Part shown: positions 11,882 to 22,197 of the stretch, in pieces
Numbering within the stretch: position 1 is the stretch's first letter
Layout: each line of letters begins with the position of its first letter
Origin: Nansenia antarctica
Lineage: Eukaryota; Chordata; Actinopteri; Argentiniformes; Microstomatidae
Reading direction: 5' to 3'
DNA length: 64,000 nucleotides
Assembly (NCBI GenBank): GCA_963989245.1
Contig: OZ022346.1
Location: 49,577,443-49,641,442, forward strand
Program-made: the position numbers and the translations under genes
The notes under the pieces: generated by a model
Seen by the model: only the letters and a program-made list of their open reading frames with translations
Told to the model about the DNA's origin: nothing
Database searches by the model: none

Positions 11882-12085
11882 TGGGGGGGGGGGGGGGGGG
11901 AGAGGGAGGGGGAGAGAGAGGGAGGGGGGGAGATAGAGGGAGAGGGGAGAGAGAGGGAGAGGGAAGAGAGAAGGAGGGGGAGAGAGAGGGGGAAAAAGCC
12001 GAAGTTTGGGGGAGAGGGATGGGGAGAGAGAAGGAGAGAGAGAGGGAGGGAAAGAGAGGACGGGAGAGAGAGGGGGGGGGGGAAT
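11882..12085. repeat. G/GA-rich low-complexity intron of the MHC gene
   Basis: A run of G, then GAGAGGGAGGGG-type repeats, fills the intron between alpha2 and alpha3. It gives spurious Pro/Ser-rich frames on the minus strand. The minus-strand alpha3 acceptor lies directly at its edge. Confidence 0.85.
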
Positions 12086-12461
12086 AGTAGCAGTAAAAAA
12101 TAAAAGAGCAGGAAATAGAAGGAATGTAATTGTTCCACTTCAAAGTAGTTGAATATGAACATGTTGTGTCAGGTGATGTGTCAGTGTGTGTGTACCTGTC
12201 CTCTTCCCATACTGCACGAGCCTCTTCAGCCATTCAACGCACGCCTCGTGATGGTGTGTTTCCTGTACTCATTACCAGCTAGCTCTCTGTCCCTCCTGTG
12301 TTTGTAGATGACGGCCTGTGACACTGGAGCGATCCATGTAGATGTCTGCAGGTCAAAGGACAGGAAGTCCTCTCCATCATAACCATACTGACTAAACCCC
12401 TCTGTGACTCCAGTCTCCTCATCCCAACTACAACCAGACATACTCTGGTAAATATGTATAT

Positions 12462-12523
<62 letters not shown>

Positions 12524-12550
12524 CAGAGACAGAGACAGAGAGAGAGAGGG
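12462..12550. repeat. (GA)n microsatellite next to the alpha2 acceptor
   Basis: About 40 GA repeats, with GACA variants at the far end. On the minus strand this is a CT tract that serves directly as the polypyrimidine tract of the alpha2 exon. Confidence 0.9.
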
Positions 12551-13434
12551 GAGAGAGTGAGATTTTAGTTGAAAAAAAAAAAAGATTCGTGATTACTTTA
12601 TTTCCTTGTCATGTGTGGTCTGTTACTCTGAACTATTATGCATCCTGCTTCAGCCTCTGATCATCATATTTCTAAATTCATAAGCAGTTTAGTTTGGGTC
12701 GTAAAGGTCCAGAATGAAAGGTTCTGTGTCTGACAGTCCCTCAACATGGCGGAAGGTTGTTCTGGTCAGTTTAGTTCAACAGTGTTTTATCTCTCATGTA
12801 GGATCATGTTGATGCTTCTCAATGTGAGACGGATCATGTCAGAACTTTCCCAAATCCAAGAGAACAACACGGAAATATCAATTATGGTTGAAACCATTAA
12901 AAGGAATGTAACAGTGGTAAAGAAGGTATTGCTCTTACCTCCACTCTGGTTGAAACGCTGCTTTAGATCACCAATGTCTGCTTTGAAGGTGTACTGGTAG
13001 GCCATCAAAATTTGAGTCTCCGTCTCCCAGAGTTTTGGGTCATGTGCAGTTGCCTTGTCCATCCAGTCCTGTTTGGGCACGGCTCTCTTGGTGTTGCTGT
13101 CATAGTGAAGCACCTGAACACCATCCACCATCGCCACAACCACAAACTCTTGAAGGTTTGGAACACCAGAGGATGCAGTGAAGAAATAATGAAAGGTGTG
13201 GGTCACTAGAAGAAACATGGATGAAAGTATGCAGAGATATAATACCATGTATATGTATGAACTCTTACAAAGGAGGTTTACCATCATATTTGGTCACACT
13301 GATGGTGAATCTTCAGACTATAAGAGACTGTCGACTCAAATCTATGTTGAACATGAAACACTTTTACTTTGTGTTTTCTTGTTATTCAGTCGACCTACAA
13401 CACAGGAGAGCATTGTGTTTGTTACACCCTACAC

Positions 13435-14867
13435 CAAGGGGTCGGCAATTATTAAGTTTGGCTTCGGGCCCAAATTTTTTTTGCCACTAGATGGCGGGCC
13501 CGAACCTAATCAAAGGCTAATTTAAGTAATTGATTGTTTAAAAATGTGACACATTCTAATGCTTTGACTTTTCTTTCGAGAGATGTACACATCGCTAGTC
13601 AACTAACACAGCTTGTTTTGTGAGCCTGCTAACAATGTAAAGTAGTGTTCTAGTTAACTAGGTAGCAGTCCAATCCATTACGTTGCAGTATTTTGGCTTG
13701 ACTAGCGAGTTTGTGTTGTGATTCTCAACAACGTTGAAACGTAGTTTCACCCTTTCCCATAGTTTTGAATAATAAATGTGTGGACTGACGATGTAGCGCA
13801 GCCTAACTTATTCTAATAATTATTTAACATACTTTTATTCTGATAATTATTCCCCCCTCCTCCCAGACAAGGTCACATTATTATTGGATTGGTTGTTTCC
13901 GTGTCGGGTGAAGTTAGCTAAACATTTAACCTGCTAGCTAGCAAGAGAAACATCATGTCACTCTCCAAAGGTCTAAAGAGGAAAGTTGACGGTGGAAACA
14001 GGGCATTTAAAGAGGAATGGACAGCGAACTATACGTTCATCCTACCTGGTTTCATCAAAGCAAAGCCGTTGTGAGACTCACATTTTCCGTGCTCACAATG
14101 TTCCCTTTCTATACATGCGAGTCGTCCTTTTCGTCAATGAATGTGATAAAGACGCACGAGAGGAATCGATTGACGCATAAAACCTTGAGAACTGCCGGAT
14201 TAAAGTGACGTCCATATCACCAGATATCAAGCAAATAGTGACCGATGGGAGATGCCACTTTTCACATTAAGTGAGTACCAAGCCTGTCGTTATTGTATTT
14301 AATAACCTAATTGTATTTTGTATATTTTGAATGAATGGCTCATTGTAATGATTATCCCTAATAGCGTGTTTGCTCTGTCGTTTCAGGAGCATAGGCCTAT
14401 GCACCACCACCGCTTTGTTACTGTTCATATGTGTGTTGCAGTCACATATACGTAAACATTACATTTGAATGATTTACTGAGCTGGTGTTATTTTTTTCAA
14501 ACCACACACCGCATGTCGGCTATTTCAGCACCACGCCTTGTCCACCTACTTATGATTCACCGGGAGGGGTTCAGCGTCAGTGCGCTTCGGTGCACCCCGC
14601 TGCCTGATTGTCTGTCCCTGTGTCATTCACTCTCAACATGGATAAAAGTACAATAAGCATTATTCAGGTGGAGGTAGATTCTCTATTCTGACATTATAGG
14701 CGCTATATGTGGGACTGTCGGTCCGATATTGTAAAAAAGAAAAGAAAAAAAAAGAAAGAAACAAAAAAAAAAGAAGAAAAAAGTGGATTCTCAAAATAAT
14801 CTGCTGGGCCAAATATTATTGGTGATGGGCCAGCAATGGCCCGCGGGCCCCCTATTGCCGACCCCTG
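13435..14867 (+). mobile_element. Non-autonomous hAT transposon with transposase remnants
   Basis: The ends are CAAGGGGTCGGCAA and TTGCCGACCCCTG, inverted repeats apart from one extra A at the left. The 8-bp duplication CCCTACAC flanks both sides (13427-13434 and 14868-14875), as expected for hAT. Inside, 13955-14030 matches the N-terminus of a hAT transposase (MSLSKGLKRKVDGGNRAF) and 14085-14271 matches its C-terminus (YTCESSF, ending CHFSH). The catalytic middle is gone, with stops in between. The intact hAT at 60694-63490 has related versions of both ends, so this is an internal-deletion derivative of a related family. Confidence 0.92.
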
Positions 14868-14930
14868 CCCTACACCCTCTATCATTCCCCTCTCCTCTCC
14901 TCCTCCTAACACCCTATACCCTCTATCATT

Positions 14931-15186
14931 CAACTAGTTATCTACTGAACTATCTAACATTCAACTAGTTATCTACTGAACTATCTAACATTCAACTAGT
15001 TATCTACTGAACTATCCAACATTCAACTAGTTATCTACTGAACTATCCAACATTCAACTAGTTATCTACTGAACTATCCAACATTCAACTAGTTATCTAC
15101 TGAACTATCCAACATTCAACTAGTTATCTACTGAACTATCCAACATTCAACTAGTTATCTGAACTATCCAACATTCAACTAGTTAC
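14931..15186. repeat. Minisatellite, 31-bp unit, about eight copies
   Basis: The unit is CAACTAGTTATCTACTGAAC followed by TATCYAACATT. The last copy is shortened. It starts soon after the hAT insertion site. Confidence 0.92.
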
Positions 15187-15187
15187 A

Positions 15188-15361
15188 GGTGTGTACAGGG
15201 GGCCTAACCCTGACCCAGACCCTGACCCTGACCCTAACCCTGACCCTGACCCTAGGTGTTGAGCTTGTTGTCCCCTAACCTATCCCTACCCTGACCCTGA
15301 CCTGACCCTGACCTGACCCTGACCTAACCCAGTGGAGGTGGAGGTGTGTACAGGGGGCCTG
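15188..15361. repeat. Telomere-like CCCTRA repeat tract
   Basis: Runs of CCCTGA with some CCCTAA units (about 15203-15330) lie between two direct copies of GTGTGTACAGGGGGCCT (near 15190 and 15346). Vertebrate telomeres are CCCTAA; most units here are the CCCTGA variant, so this is an interstitial degenerate tract. Confidence 0.7.
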
Positions 15362-15469
15362 GCAGCAAACACAGAGTTCCCTGTAGTTGTTAGACTGGAG
15401 TCACTCTGATGATGTTTGACATCACGCTGAAGGAGGTGCTTCTCTTTTTGATGAAAAACATGTTACATT

Positions 15470-15935
15470 TACATTTTTACATTTTTGGCATTTAGCAGAC
15501 GCCTTATTCCAAAGTGACTTACAATCAATACATTTGAATACTAAGCATGTGAATCATCAGTCCACCATTCGTGGCAGGAAGAGTAATCTAGCTCAGGCCC
15601 GGGGCCATTGATAGAAGGAGAAACCTTCTTCTACCACCTTCTTCTAAAACTTTTTTTTTTGAAATACTGGAGGAACAGAGAAACAGTACAAGGGGGCGAT
15701 AGAAGTTCTTAGGGACACAGTAGAGGGGAAAGCGGACGTCTTTAGGAGACGTAGTGCTGAGGGCAGAAGATGTCTCAGGAGGAGCAGTTAAGGTGTAACC
15801 TGAAGAGGTGGGTCTTCAGTCTACGACGGAAGATGGGTAGTGACTCTGCCGTTCTGACAGCCGTGGGGAGCTCATTCCACCAGCGGGGAGCCAGAGTTGT
15901 GAAGAGACGTGATCGGGCAGCACGACGTTCATAAA
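15470..15935 (-). mobile_element. L2-like LINE 3' end, inverted fragment
   Basis: On the minus strand the frame contains RAARSRLFTTLAPRWWNELP and FRRRLKTHLFRL, the C-terminus of the same LINE family as 3398-4665. It is followed by the family 3' region and tail (GTCTGCTAAATGCCAAAAATG). It is severely 5'-truncated. Confidence 0.88.
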
Positions 15936-16089
15936 ACCACACAGTGTGACAAAACATTTTTACCAATAGCAGCCAGATTTGTGAGCTGTTGTGACAGTAA
16001 AAGGAAGTCTGATGGAACACAACACAAATCAAGGCGAGGGACTTTCCAGGAAGTCAAGTCTTAAATATCTTAAACATTTTCAAGGCAAG

Positions 16090-16325
16090 GGACTCAGATT
16101 GACTCAGCAAGGGACTGTGTTATTAATGTTTTATCTTTTTATTTCTTACATTTGTTTCTCTTCTTTTAGTGTATGTTATTTGTATCTTCTTTTTGTTTTA
16201 TATATATCCCCTGCTTTTATATTCATTTTATGCCTGTATATGTTTTTATCCTGTTGTAAAGCACTTTGAGCTGCATTTCTTGTATGAAAGGTGCTGAATA
16301 AATAAAGCTTTACTTACTTACTTAC
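16090..16325 (+). repeat. Retroelement 3' end (TTGTAAAGCACTTTGAG family)
   Basis: Contains TTGTAAAGCACTTTGAGCTG, then GTATGAAAGGTGCTGAATAAATAAAG and a short CTTA repeat. This end is very common in fish non-LTR elements. No coding part remains. Confidence 0.6.
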
Positions 16326-17150
16326 AACCACCATAAAGACTGTAAATAAGTACCTATTTGCACCATGCTGATCTCTGTACATAATGTTTACACACTTCGC
16401 ATTTATTTGTATTCATATTGTCCACACTTTTCTATTTTTATTTAAAGTTATCTTTATTTACCTGTATACTATACATATACACAGCTTTGTATAACCATTT
16501 CTTTATTGTAGTCGTACATTACATCATTTTAGTTTGTTTTTTATCTTTACACTTGCTTTGACAATGACGTATGTTTCCATGATGCCAATAAAGATGTTCA
16601 TACTTTTAAAGGGTGTCTGACTAGAGAAACACTGTCTTTAGTTAGGTTGATCAACTGTCATTAAACCTACAACCACGTGGTAAAACAACAGTCCTGAATT
16701 GCTTTCTGGGAAAGTAACATTTACATTTGGGTCATTTAGCAGACGCTTTCATCCAAAGAGACTTACAATAAGTACATTTGTCTAAACTCAAACACTAAGG
16801 GGGATCAAACCAAATGGATGTGACACACACATATGTATATTTGAATTTGAATTAATTTCATTGTGGAAATAACTGAAGGAACTTAGGTCAAACAGGCCCA
16901 TGGTATGATACAGCAAACATAATCGAAACGTAGATTTATGGAGCGAAGTGCTTTAGTCTTCAGTGAAGGAGGAAAAACAAGTGTAAAACAGCAGCATTTC
17001 CATGTATTAAATGTGTTGTAGCTCACTGACCTGCAGATGCGCTGTGAACGCAGAGGAGCAAACCCACCAAACCCTTCATCTGGATTTGTTAGTGAAAAGA
17101 ACCTCCAGGTACTGACAGAAAAGTGCGCACTGTCACTCGGGGTAGAAGAG
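16326..17150. other. Intergenic, with one short retroelement tail
   Basis: Mostly unrecognised AT-rich sequence. Around 16725-16790 it holds GTCATTTAGCAGACGCTTTC ATCC, another copy of the LINE/SINE tail. No supported gene. Confidence 0.4.
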
Positions 17151-17159
17151 CCTTACCTG

Positions 17160-17320
17160 GGGGGTATTCCATCAACGTCGCTAAAGGAAAATCCTGGCTT
17201 ATTTTTGATAACTCTCGCGAGACTTATCAGAATGTGCCTGGATATTTTTTAGGAACTCTCGCGAGACTTGGTAGACTAAACCTGGATTTTCTTTTAGCGA
17301 TGTTGATGGAATACCCAGTC
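17160..17320. mobile_element. Small fold-back element (MITE-like)
   Basis: The left end GGGTATTCCATCAACGTCGC and the right end GCGATGTTGATGGAATACCC are inverted repeats of about 35 bp. Between them ACTCTCGCGAGACTT occurs twice in direct orientation and is itself palindromic (TCTCGCGAGA). No ORF. No clear target duplication. Confidence 0.75.
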
Positions 17321-17619
17321 GTTGAGGACATGGGACAGGTGACACCTGAGAAACACAGGATTTGATGAACCAATAGAAATCAAATAAAGGCACGTACGTC
17401 ATCAGAAACCAGGCAAGACGGATGAACTGAGGTTGTCACTCGAAATCTGAAGGACTTGGCCTGTTGGTCTGGCGCACAATATTGATCATTAATAACACCA
17501 TTTAGACAATAGGTCTGCTCAACATATGAGTTATGTTTTAGAAATCAAATAAACTTCAACTGTCTGTAAGTGGATGTGTACAGAAGCGCATTGCATTCAC
17601 AAAAACATTAATAAAAATA

Positions 17620-17682
17620 AACGCCTTGTCTCGTAATTAGGGGATCCATGTCTCCTAATTAGGATTACGAGATAAGGCGTAT
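17620..17682. repeat. Perfect-stem inverted repeat
   Basis: CGCCTTGTCTCGTAATTAGG and, 20 bp later, CCTAATTAGGATTACGAGATAAGGCG form a long stem with small interruptions. It may be a tiny MITE or a hairpin; no function can be given. Confidence 0.6.
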
Positions 17683-18104
17683 ATATTTGTAATAATTATA
17701 ATTTTATTATAATTTATTTGTTTTATTGTGAACTCAATGGGTTTCCGTAGAATGGGCACCTGGGTTGAGAGCTCAGGTGTTGTTAATTAGGGGATGGTGT
17801 CATTGTGCGTCAAGCCCAGCCACGTGACTGACTGGTCAAACACAGCAAGACTTCTGCGTGGAAAAGCGCTTGAATTGAGGCTACTTTAATCATCCGGGTT
17901 TCGCTTTAGTAGTGGAAGACTCCAGGGACGCCATTGGTATGTAGATGAAACTTGTTTGAAACACATTGTGTTTGGATGTGTTTGTTTGGTTGTATCCGGT
18001 GTGAAGCGGGAAGGTGCAGTGATGAGTTGCGGTAGTGCGCAGTGTTGCTGGCGTGTTGATCGCGCGTTCACTTTTCATAGCCTTACACTAAGGCTGCGTT
18101 CGTA

Positions 18105-18322
18105 AAACAGAACAGCACTCATACGTGTGTGGCGGAAAAAGGTACTACACGGAGGCCAGGCCTCCTGTTCCCACCCATTTTCAGTGATTTGGCCAATCAC
18201 ATATTGCCATGAAAAAAATTGCATTACATTGACTTCTATGAGAAACCACTTTCCGACAGGAGGCCTGGCCTCCGTGTAGTACCTTTTTCCGCCACACGCG
18301 TGTATGAGTGCTGTTCTGCAGG
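18105..18322. mobile_element. Fold-back element with about 60-bp arms
   Basis: The left arm CAGAACAGCACTCATACG... continues through GGCGGAAAAAGGTACTACAC and GGAGGCCAGGCCTCC. The right arm is its reverse complement ending GAGTGCTGTTCTG. The loop of about 90 bp has no ORF. GGCCAGGCCTCC reappears at 18434, just downstream. Confidence 0.8.
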
Positions 18323-18472
18323 ATAAATATTAGAAATGGATGAAGTATTGTTCTGAATTGTATGTTGTGTGTCTGATAAAAAATATAATTATTGCTTTTT
18401 TAAATCTCTCTCTCTTCTCTCAAATTATTGGGGAGGCCAGGCCTCCTCCACCTCTATGGAGGAGCCTCCACT

Positions 18473-19218
18473 GGTATGTATGTAAGTGGAGGAGGTGTAT
18501 GTATGTAAGTGGAGGTGGTGTCTGTATGTATGCAAGTGTTACAGACTTGTATGTATTGTATTATGTCCTGTGTCTGTTTTTGTTTTAATTCTGTCTGTCT
18601 CCCCCTAGGTGAAGTGGTGTGCATGTGGTTCCTCCCCTGTTGGTTATTGGGTCCTGTCCATCATCGTTATCTCGTCAGCCCTCACCTGTGTTCAATCAGT
18701 TGTCATCCAAACCCAGAAGATCATCTCCTACTTAATGTGTGTGTGGGGAACATGACGCGTTCCGACCTGCAGAGGGAGCTACAGGACAGTTGGTGAAGGG
18801 ATGAGGGCGCAATGGGCACCGGCTGATGCCAATTGGGTCCTCATTAACGCGCGCTCTTAATGTGTTGCTTTGTTCTCCCCCGGGATCCAGAGTAGGACGC
18901 AGTAACCAGAGAACGGAGGAAGCGGGGAGAAGCAGCGGAGAGTCGGGTGCAGAGAGACGTCCAGAGCGCTACAGGAGAGCCGCGACCGGAAGGGTCGGGC
19001 AGGAAGCGAGCGGGGACGTTCTCGCCTGAGCGAGGCTCAGCCAAACCGGACTCCAGACCAGCTGCTCCAAATAAAACCCATTCCTAAACTGCCAAAACCT
19101 ATTGTCTGTCTCCCTCTGTGCCCGAACCTGTTACAGTGTGTTTTGTCATGTGTAGCGAGAGAGGGAAGGGGTGGTGTTTTGTTTGACTAGTTTGTTTATA
19201 ATCTGTTACCAGAAATTG
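18473..19218 (+). repeat. Duplicated segment, copy 1 (interrupted by a solo LTR)
   Basis: The sequence from GTATGTATGTAAGTGG to GTTACCAGAAATTG matches 21478-21823 almost base for base (one visible change is CCCAGAAG/CCTAGAAG). Copy 1 alone contains the 394-bp LTR at 18742-19135. No clear ORF. Confidence 0.9.
18742..19135 (+). mobile_element. Solo LTR with 5-bp target duplication
   Basis: Begins TGTGGGGAACATGACGCG and ends CCCGAACCTGTTACA, with AATAAA near 19070. Direct repeats GTGTG flank it (18737-18741 and 19136-19140). The duplicated segment at 21478-21823 gives the empty site, with a single GTGTG at the same place. The TG...CA ends, the polyadenylation signal and the 5-bp duplication fit a solo LTR of an LTR retrotransposon. 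Confidence 0.9.
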
Positions 19219-19493
19219 GGCCCTATTCCACAAAGCTCGATAAAGTTCTAAGCCTCGATAAAGTTCTAAGCCTCGAAAATGTTAGCTTGCGTTCGGTGCC
19301 ATCAATGTGGCTCAAATAATTCGCTGCTTGTTTGAGCTCCTTCTGAGTCAGATATAATTAGCCTGGTCCCGACCAGGCTAAAACACAGGCTATAGTCATC
19401 CGTGCGTCAAAAAAGGCTCACAGGCGGAAACTAAACCCTGAACGAAAGTTCCTCATGTGTCTTTTAGGAAATATTAGTTCCCACTTCACACGA

Positions 19494-19675
19494 GATAGAT
19501 AGATTAGATAGTTTGATTAGATAGTTTGACTGTGTGATAGATAGATAATTTGATATTTTGAAAGTGTGATCGATCGATAGATAGTTTGATTGTGTGATAG
19601 ATAATTTTATATTTTGAAAGTGTGATCGATAGATAGTTTGATTGTGTGATAGATAAATCGATAGATCAATAAAGA
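19494..19675. repeat. GATA-rich simple repeat
   Basis: Interrupted GATA and GTTTGATT runs with longer repeated phrases such as TAGTTTGATTGTGTGATAGATA. Non-coding. Confidence 0.8.
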
Positions 19676-19734
19676 AAAGAGTGTAAAAAAAAAAAGAAGT
19701 AATTGTCTCAACTTGCGTTACCATCATCACAGCG

Positions 19735-19803
19735 GTCTAGCTGGCGTAGTGGTTAAGACTGCGGACTCGAGTTCCAAAGGTTGCGAGTTCGAGACTTGAC
19801 TAA
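19735..19803 (+). repeat. tRNA-like sequence (pseudo-tRNA or SINE head)
   Basis: Box A-like TGGCGTAGTGG and box B-like GAGTTCGAGAC are spaced as in a tRNA gene. The anticodon stem does not form a clean five-pair helix and a T-rich run follows. This is more likely a tRNA-derived element than a working gene. Confidence 0.55.
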
Positions 19804-19982
19804 GTCATTCTTTTTTTTTTTTTTTTACATTTAACCGAAGATTTCATGCAAAGGTTTCAAACACCATTGTAATCGTGTCAGTTCTTGTAAATTAGCCTGC
19901 ACCATAATTTTATAGCCTACAATACTTTTTTAGATGAGATTTTAGATTAGATTCAGACAACGAAATGCAGTAAAAAGTGCCT

Positions 19983-20063
19983 CTGAAGAGGGATTCGAAC
20001 CACTGATATAAAATGACGAATAAATCCTATGGCAGCAGTCAATACCACTAGGCCATTGTGGCG
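19983..20063 (-). repeat. tRNA-like sequence, minus strand
   Basis: On the minus strand TGGCCTAGTGG (box A) and GGTTCGAATCC (box B) are about 45 bp apart, long enough for a variable arm as in Ser or Leu tRNAs. The anticodon cannot be set with confidence. Pseudo-tRNA or SINE head. Confidence 0.5.
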
Positions 20064-20545
20064 ATATGACGGTTTGTAGCCTGCTGCGGATATCACCACA
20101 GTAGTAATATTCATTTATTAAAATATGAACATATAACAATAACTGGGGCTAGTATGACCTACGCATTTAATCGGTCAGCAATTTCTTGCCAAACCATTTC
20201 CCTCGCCTTGTTAATTGCGGCAGTATTGCACTATTTTACATCTTATTTTTCCGTCTTCATAAAAATCAATAATTCGGAATGCTGCGCAAATGTAGTACCC
20301 CTGCAGAGTGGAGTATCTTCATTTCGACAGATCGACACTTCAGGGCTTTTTATGTCTGCGTGCACGCGCCCATATCGAAGATTTGTAAGCCTGTCTTCTG
20401 TGAACACTGATGACACAAGGCTGATCCTCATTCGAGGAATCACCTGAGGCTTGAATACCAATCTCGATATCCCTGAGCGCCGCATTTAATTATAGCGCCG
20501 CTATATTAAGCCACCGTTAGTGGAATATGGCCTAGGTCGTTGGGT
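20064..20545. other. Intergenic, nothing recognised
   Basis: Open frames of 80-97 codons exist on both strands here but show no motif, splice context or bias that supports a gene. Confidence 0.35.
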
Positions 20546-20765
20546 GAAGGGTTGACTGTGTTAGGGTGGAGGGTGGTGTCATGGCTGGGTGGAGGGTGGT
20601 GGTGTCATGGCTGGGTGGAGGGTTTAGTGTTTTAGGGTGGAGGTTGGTGGTGTTGTGGCTGGGTGGAGGGTGGTGGTGGTGTTGTGGCTGGTTGGAGGGT
20701 GGTGGTGTCATGGCTGGCTGGAGGGTGTTGGGGTTGGAGGGTGGTGTCATGGCTGGGTCACCGTC
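20546..20765. repeat. G-rich minisatellite, block 1
   Basis: Units of about 20-30 bp built from GGCTGGGTGGAGGGTGGTGG with GTCATG or GTTGTG linkers. The same family forms blocks 2 and 3 (22198-22805 and 22865-23358). The minus strand gives spurious Pro/His/Ser-rich frames. Confidence 0.9.
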
Positions 20766-20879
20766 CATAAAAGGTGTGAGTGTGTGTGTGTGTACGCGTC
20801 TCTGTTTGTGTGTGTGTGTGTGTGTGTGTGTTGACCAACCTTTGTGTGTGTGAGCAAACTTGTAACGCCCCTCTCCCAG

Positions 20880-21305
20880 GCCTCTGGAGTGGATCGAGGA
20901 GCAGAAAACGGGGGCGTTCCTAAGTGTGTCCTAAAGGCTCAGAGGAGCCCCCTGTCTTCCTGGAGGTGCATTACAACAGCTGCCCCAACAGCACACACTC
21001 CACTGCTGCTGGTGGGCAAGGGTGTCACCTTCGACAGGTAAAACACACACACCTCCTTCTTCACCACCGCCATCATCTACACCCTACCACCACCTCCACC
21101 AAAACAGATATCACCTTTCAGGCACTCACTCATACCTTGTCCACCCTCTCTCTCCCTTTCTCTCTGCTCTCTGGTGGCAGCTGTGGGATCTCTCTGAAGC
21201 CGCCATCGGGGATGGATGCCATGAGGGCTGACATGGGAGCTGCCGCCACTGTTTGTGCGTCCATCGTCACGGCAGCAGCCCTGAACCTCCCTATCAACGT
21301 CAGCG
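20880..21305 (+). pseudogene. lap3: Leucine aminopeptidase 3 fragment, two exons, frameshifted
   Basis: Cytosolic M17 leucine aminopeptidase removes N-terminal residues using two metal ions. Exon 20880-21037 (after CCTCTCCCAG, before GTAAAA) encodes PLEWIEEQKTGAFLSVS, SEEPPVFLEVHYNSCPNSTHS and LLLVGKGVTFD. Exon 21181-21305 (after GGTGGCAG, before GTGAG) encodes GISLKPPSGMDAMRADMGAA and ALNLPINVSG. These are adjacent exons at the start of the metal-binding core. The first exon has an extra base before the SEEPP block (reading TAA) and another before LLLVG, so it is out of frame by two bases. The usual SGG after GVTFD is SCG. No other lap3 exon lies in the window. It is flanked on both sides by the same minisatellite family, so it is probably a fragment moved or retained during local duplication. 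Confidence 0.85.
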
Positions 21306-21359
21306 GTGAGCTTGTGGACTCCAGTTGGACACAGAGTATTCGATTTTGTAGTGTGTGAG

Positions 21360-21545
21360 TGTGTGTATGTATGCAAGTGGAGGAGGTGTCTGTATGACTG
21401 TATGTCTGTCTGTATGTCTGTGTGCATGTCTGCATGTCTGCGGAGGAGGTGTATGTATGTAAGTGGAGGTGGTGTCTGTATGTATGTAAGTGGAGGAGGT
21501 GTATGTATGTAAGTGGAGGTGGTGTCTGTATGTATGCAAGTGTTA
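21360..21545. repeat. GTATGTATGTAAGTGG repeats
   Basis: Several copies of GTATGTATGTAAGTGGAGG with GAGGTGTCT or GAGGTGTAT. The last ones belong to the duplicated segment that follows. Confidence 0.75.
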
Positions 21546-21823
21546 CAGACTTGTATGTATTGTATTATGTCCTGTGTCTGTTTTTGTTTTCATTCTGTCT
21601 GTCTCCCCCTAGGTGAAGTGGTGTGCATGTGGTTCCTCCCCTGTTGGTTATTGGGTCCTGTCCATCATCGTTATCTCGTCAGCCCTCACCTGTGTTCAAT
21701 CAGTTGTCATCCAAACCTAGAAGATCATCTCCTACTTAATGTGTGTTTTGTCATGTGTAGCGAGAGAGGGAAGGGGTGGTGTTTTGTTTGACTAGTTTGT
21801 TTATAATCTGTTACCAGAAATTG
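21478..21823 (+). repeat. Duplicated segment, copy 2 (empty site)
   Basis: Matches 18473-19218 without the solo LTR. It contains TTAATGTGTGTTTTGTCATG, the pre-insertion target with one GTGTG. Confidence 0.9.
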
Positions 21824-22197
21824 TTTCTTTTGTTCATAGCTGTGGGTTTAGTGTGTTGATGGACCCCTGTTTTCTCTTTTCTTCCCCACGGGAGAAGGGC
21901 TAGGTAAGATACCCTGGGGTATACATTACATCACGTAGATAACCGCTGTCTAAAAACATTAGGTAAGACGCGAGCGGGTGTCACGCCCCGTAGTTCTGTA
22001 GCAGGTAGTTTAGGTTCTGGGTAGGTTAGTTAGTATGTGATATAGGTAGGTCAGAGGTGTAGGGAAGAATAGGGCTGTGTTTTGTTGTGACACCGTTCGC
22101 ATGGTCCTTCTCCTACCCTTTGTTAATCCCCAGTTGTTTTTGTGTCATTGTTAATGTTATATGACTGTTGTCAGTAATATTTGTAAACACTTGTAAG

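Larger units (their letters stand above)
11318..13205 (-). pseudogene. MHC class I alpha chain, U-lineage-like, two frame breaks
   Basis: MHC class I heavy chains present peptides to CD8 T cells with beta-2-microglobulin. On the minus strand four exons with GT/AG borders are seen. Alpha1 is 12939-13205 (VTHTFHYFFTASSG, MVDGVQVLHYDSN). Alpha2 is 12196-12461 (YGYDGEDFLSFDLQT, WIAPVSQAV). Alpha3 is 11581-11880 with the Ig motif CHATGFYP. The transmembrane/cytoplasmic exon is 11318-11429 (hydrophobic core then KRKSKK). Alpha1-3 motifs match classical fish U-lineage genes. Two problems appear. In alpha2 one base is missing near 12241-12247, so the final part (EACVEWLKRLVQYG) is out of frame with the start. 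In the transmembrane exon a run of eight C on the coding strand shifts the frame by one; seven would restore it. Both could be assembly errors in homopolymers, or the gene could be dead. No leader exon was recognised, and later tail exons were not resolved. Confidence 0.88.

Noticed and set aside
11760..12233. Pro/Ser/Leu-rich minus-strand ORFs
   Set aside because: Produced by GA/G-rich intron sequence between MHC exons.
14931..15186. CRISPR-like array
   Set aside because: Units are contiguous with no unique spacers, and the DNA is vertebrate; it is a minisatellite.
19735..19803. Functional tRNA gene
   Set aside because: Boxes A and B are present but the anticodon stem is poor; better seen as pseudo-tRNA or SINE head.
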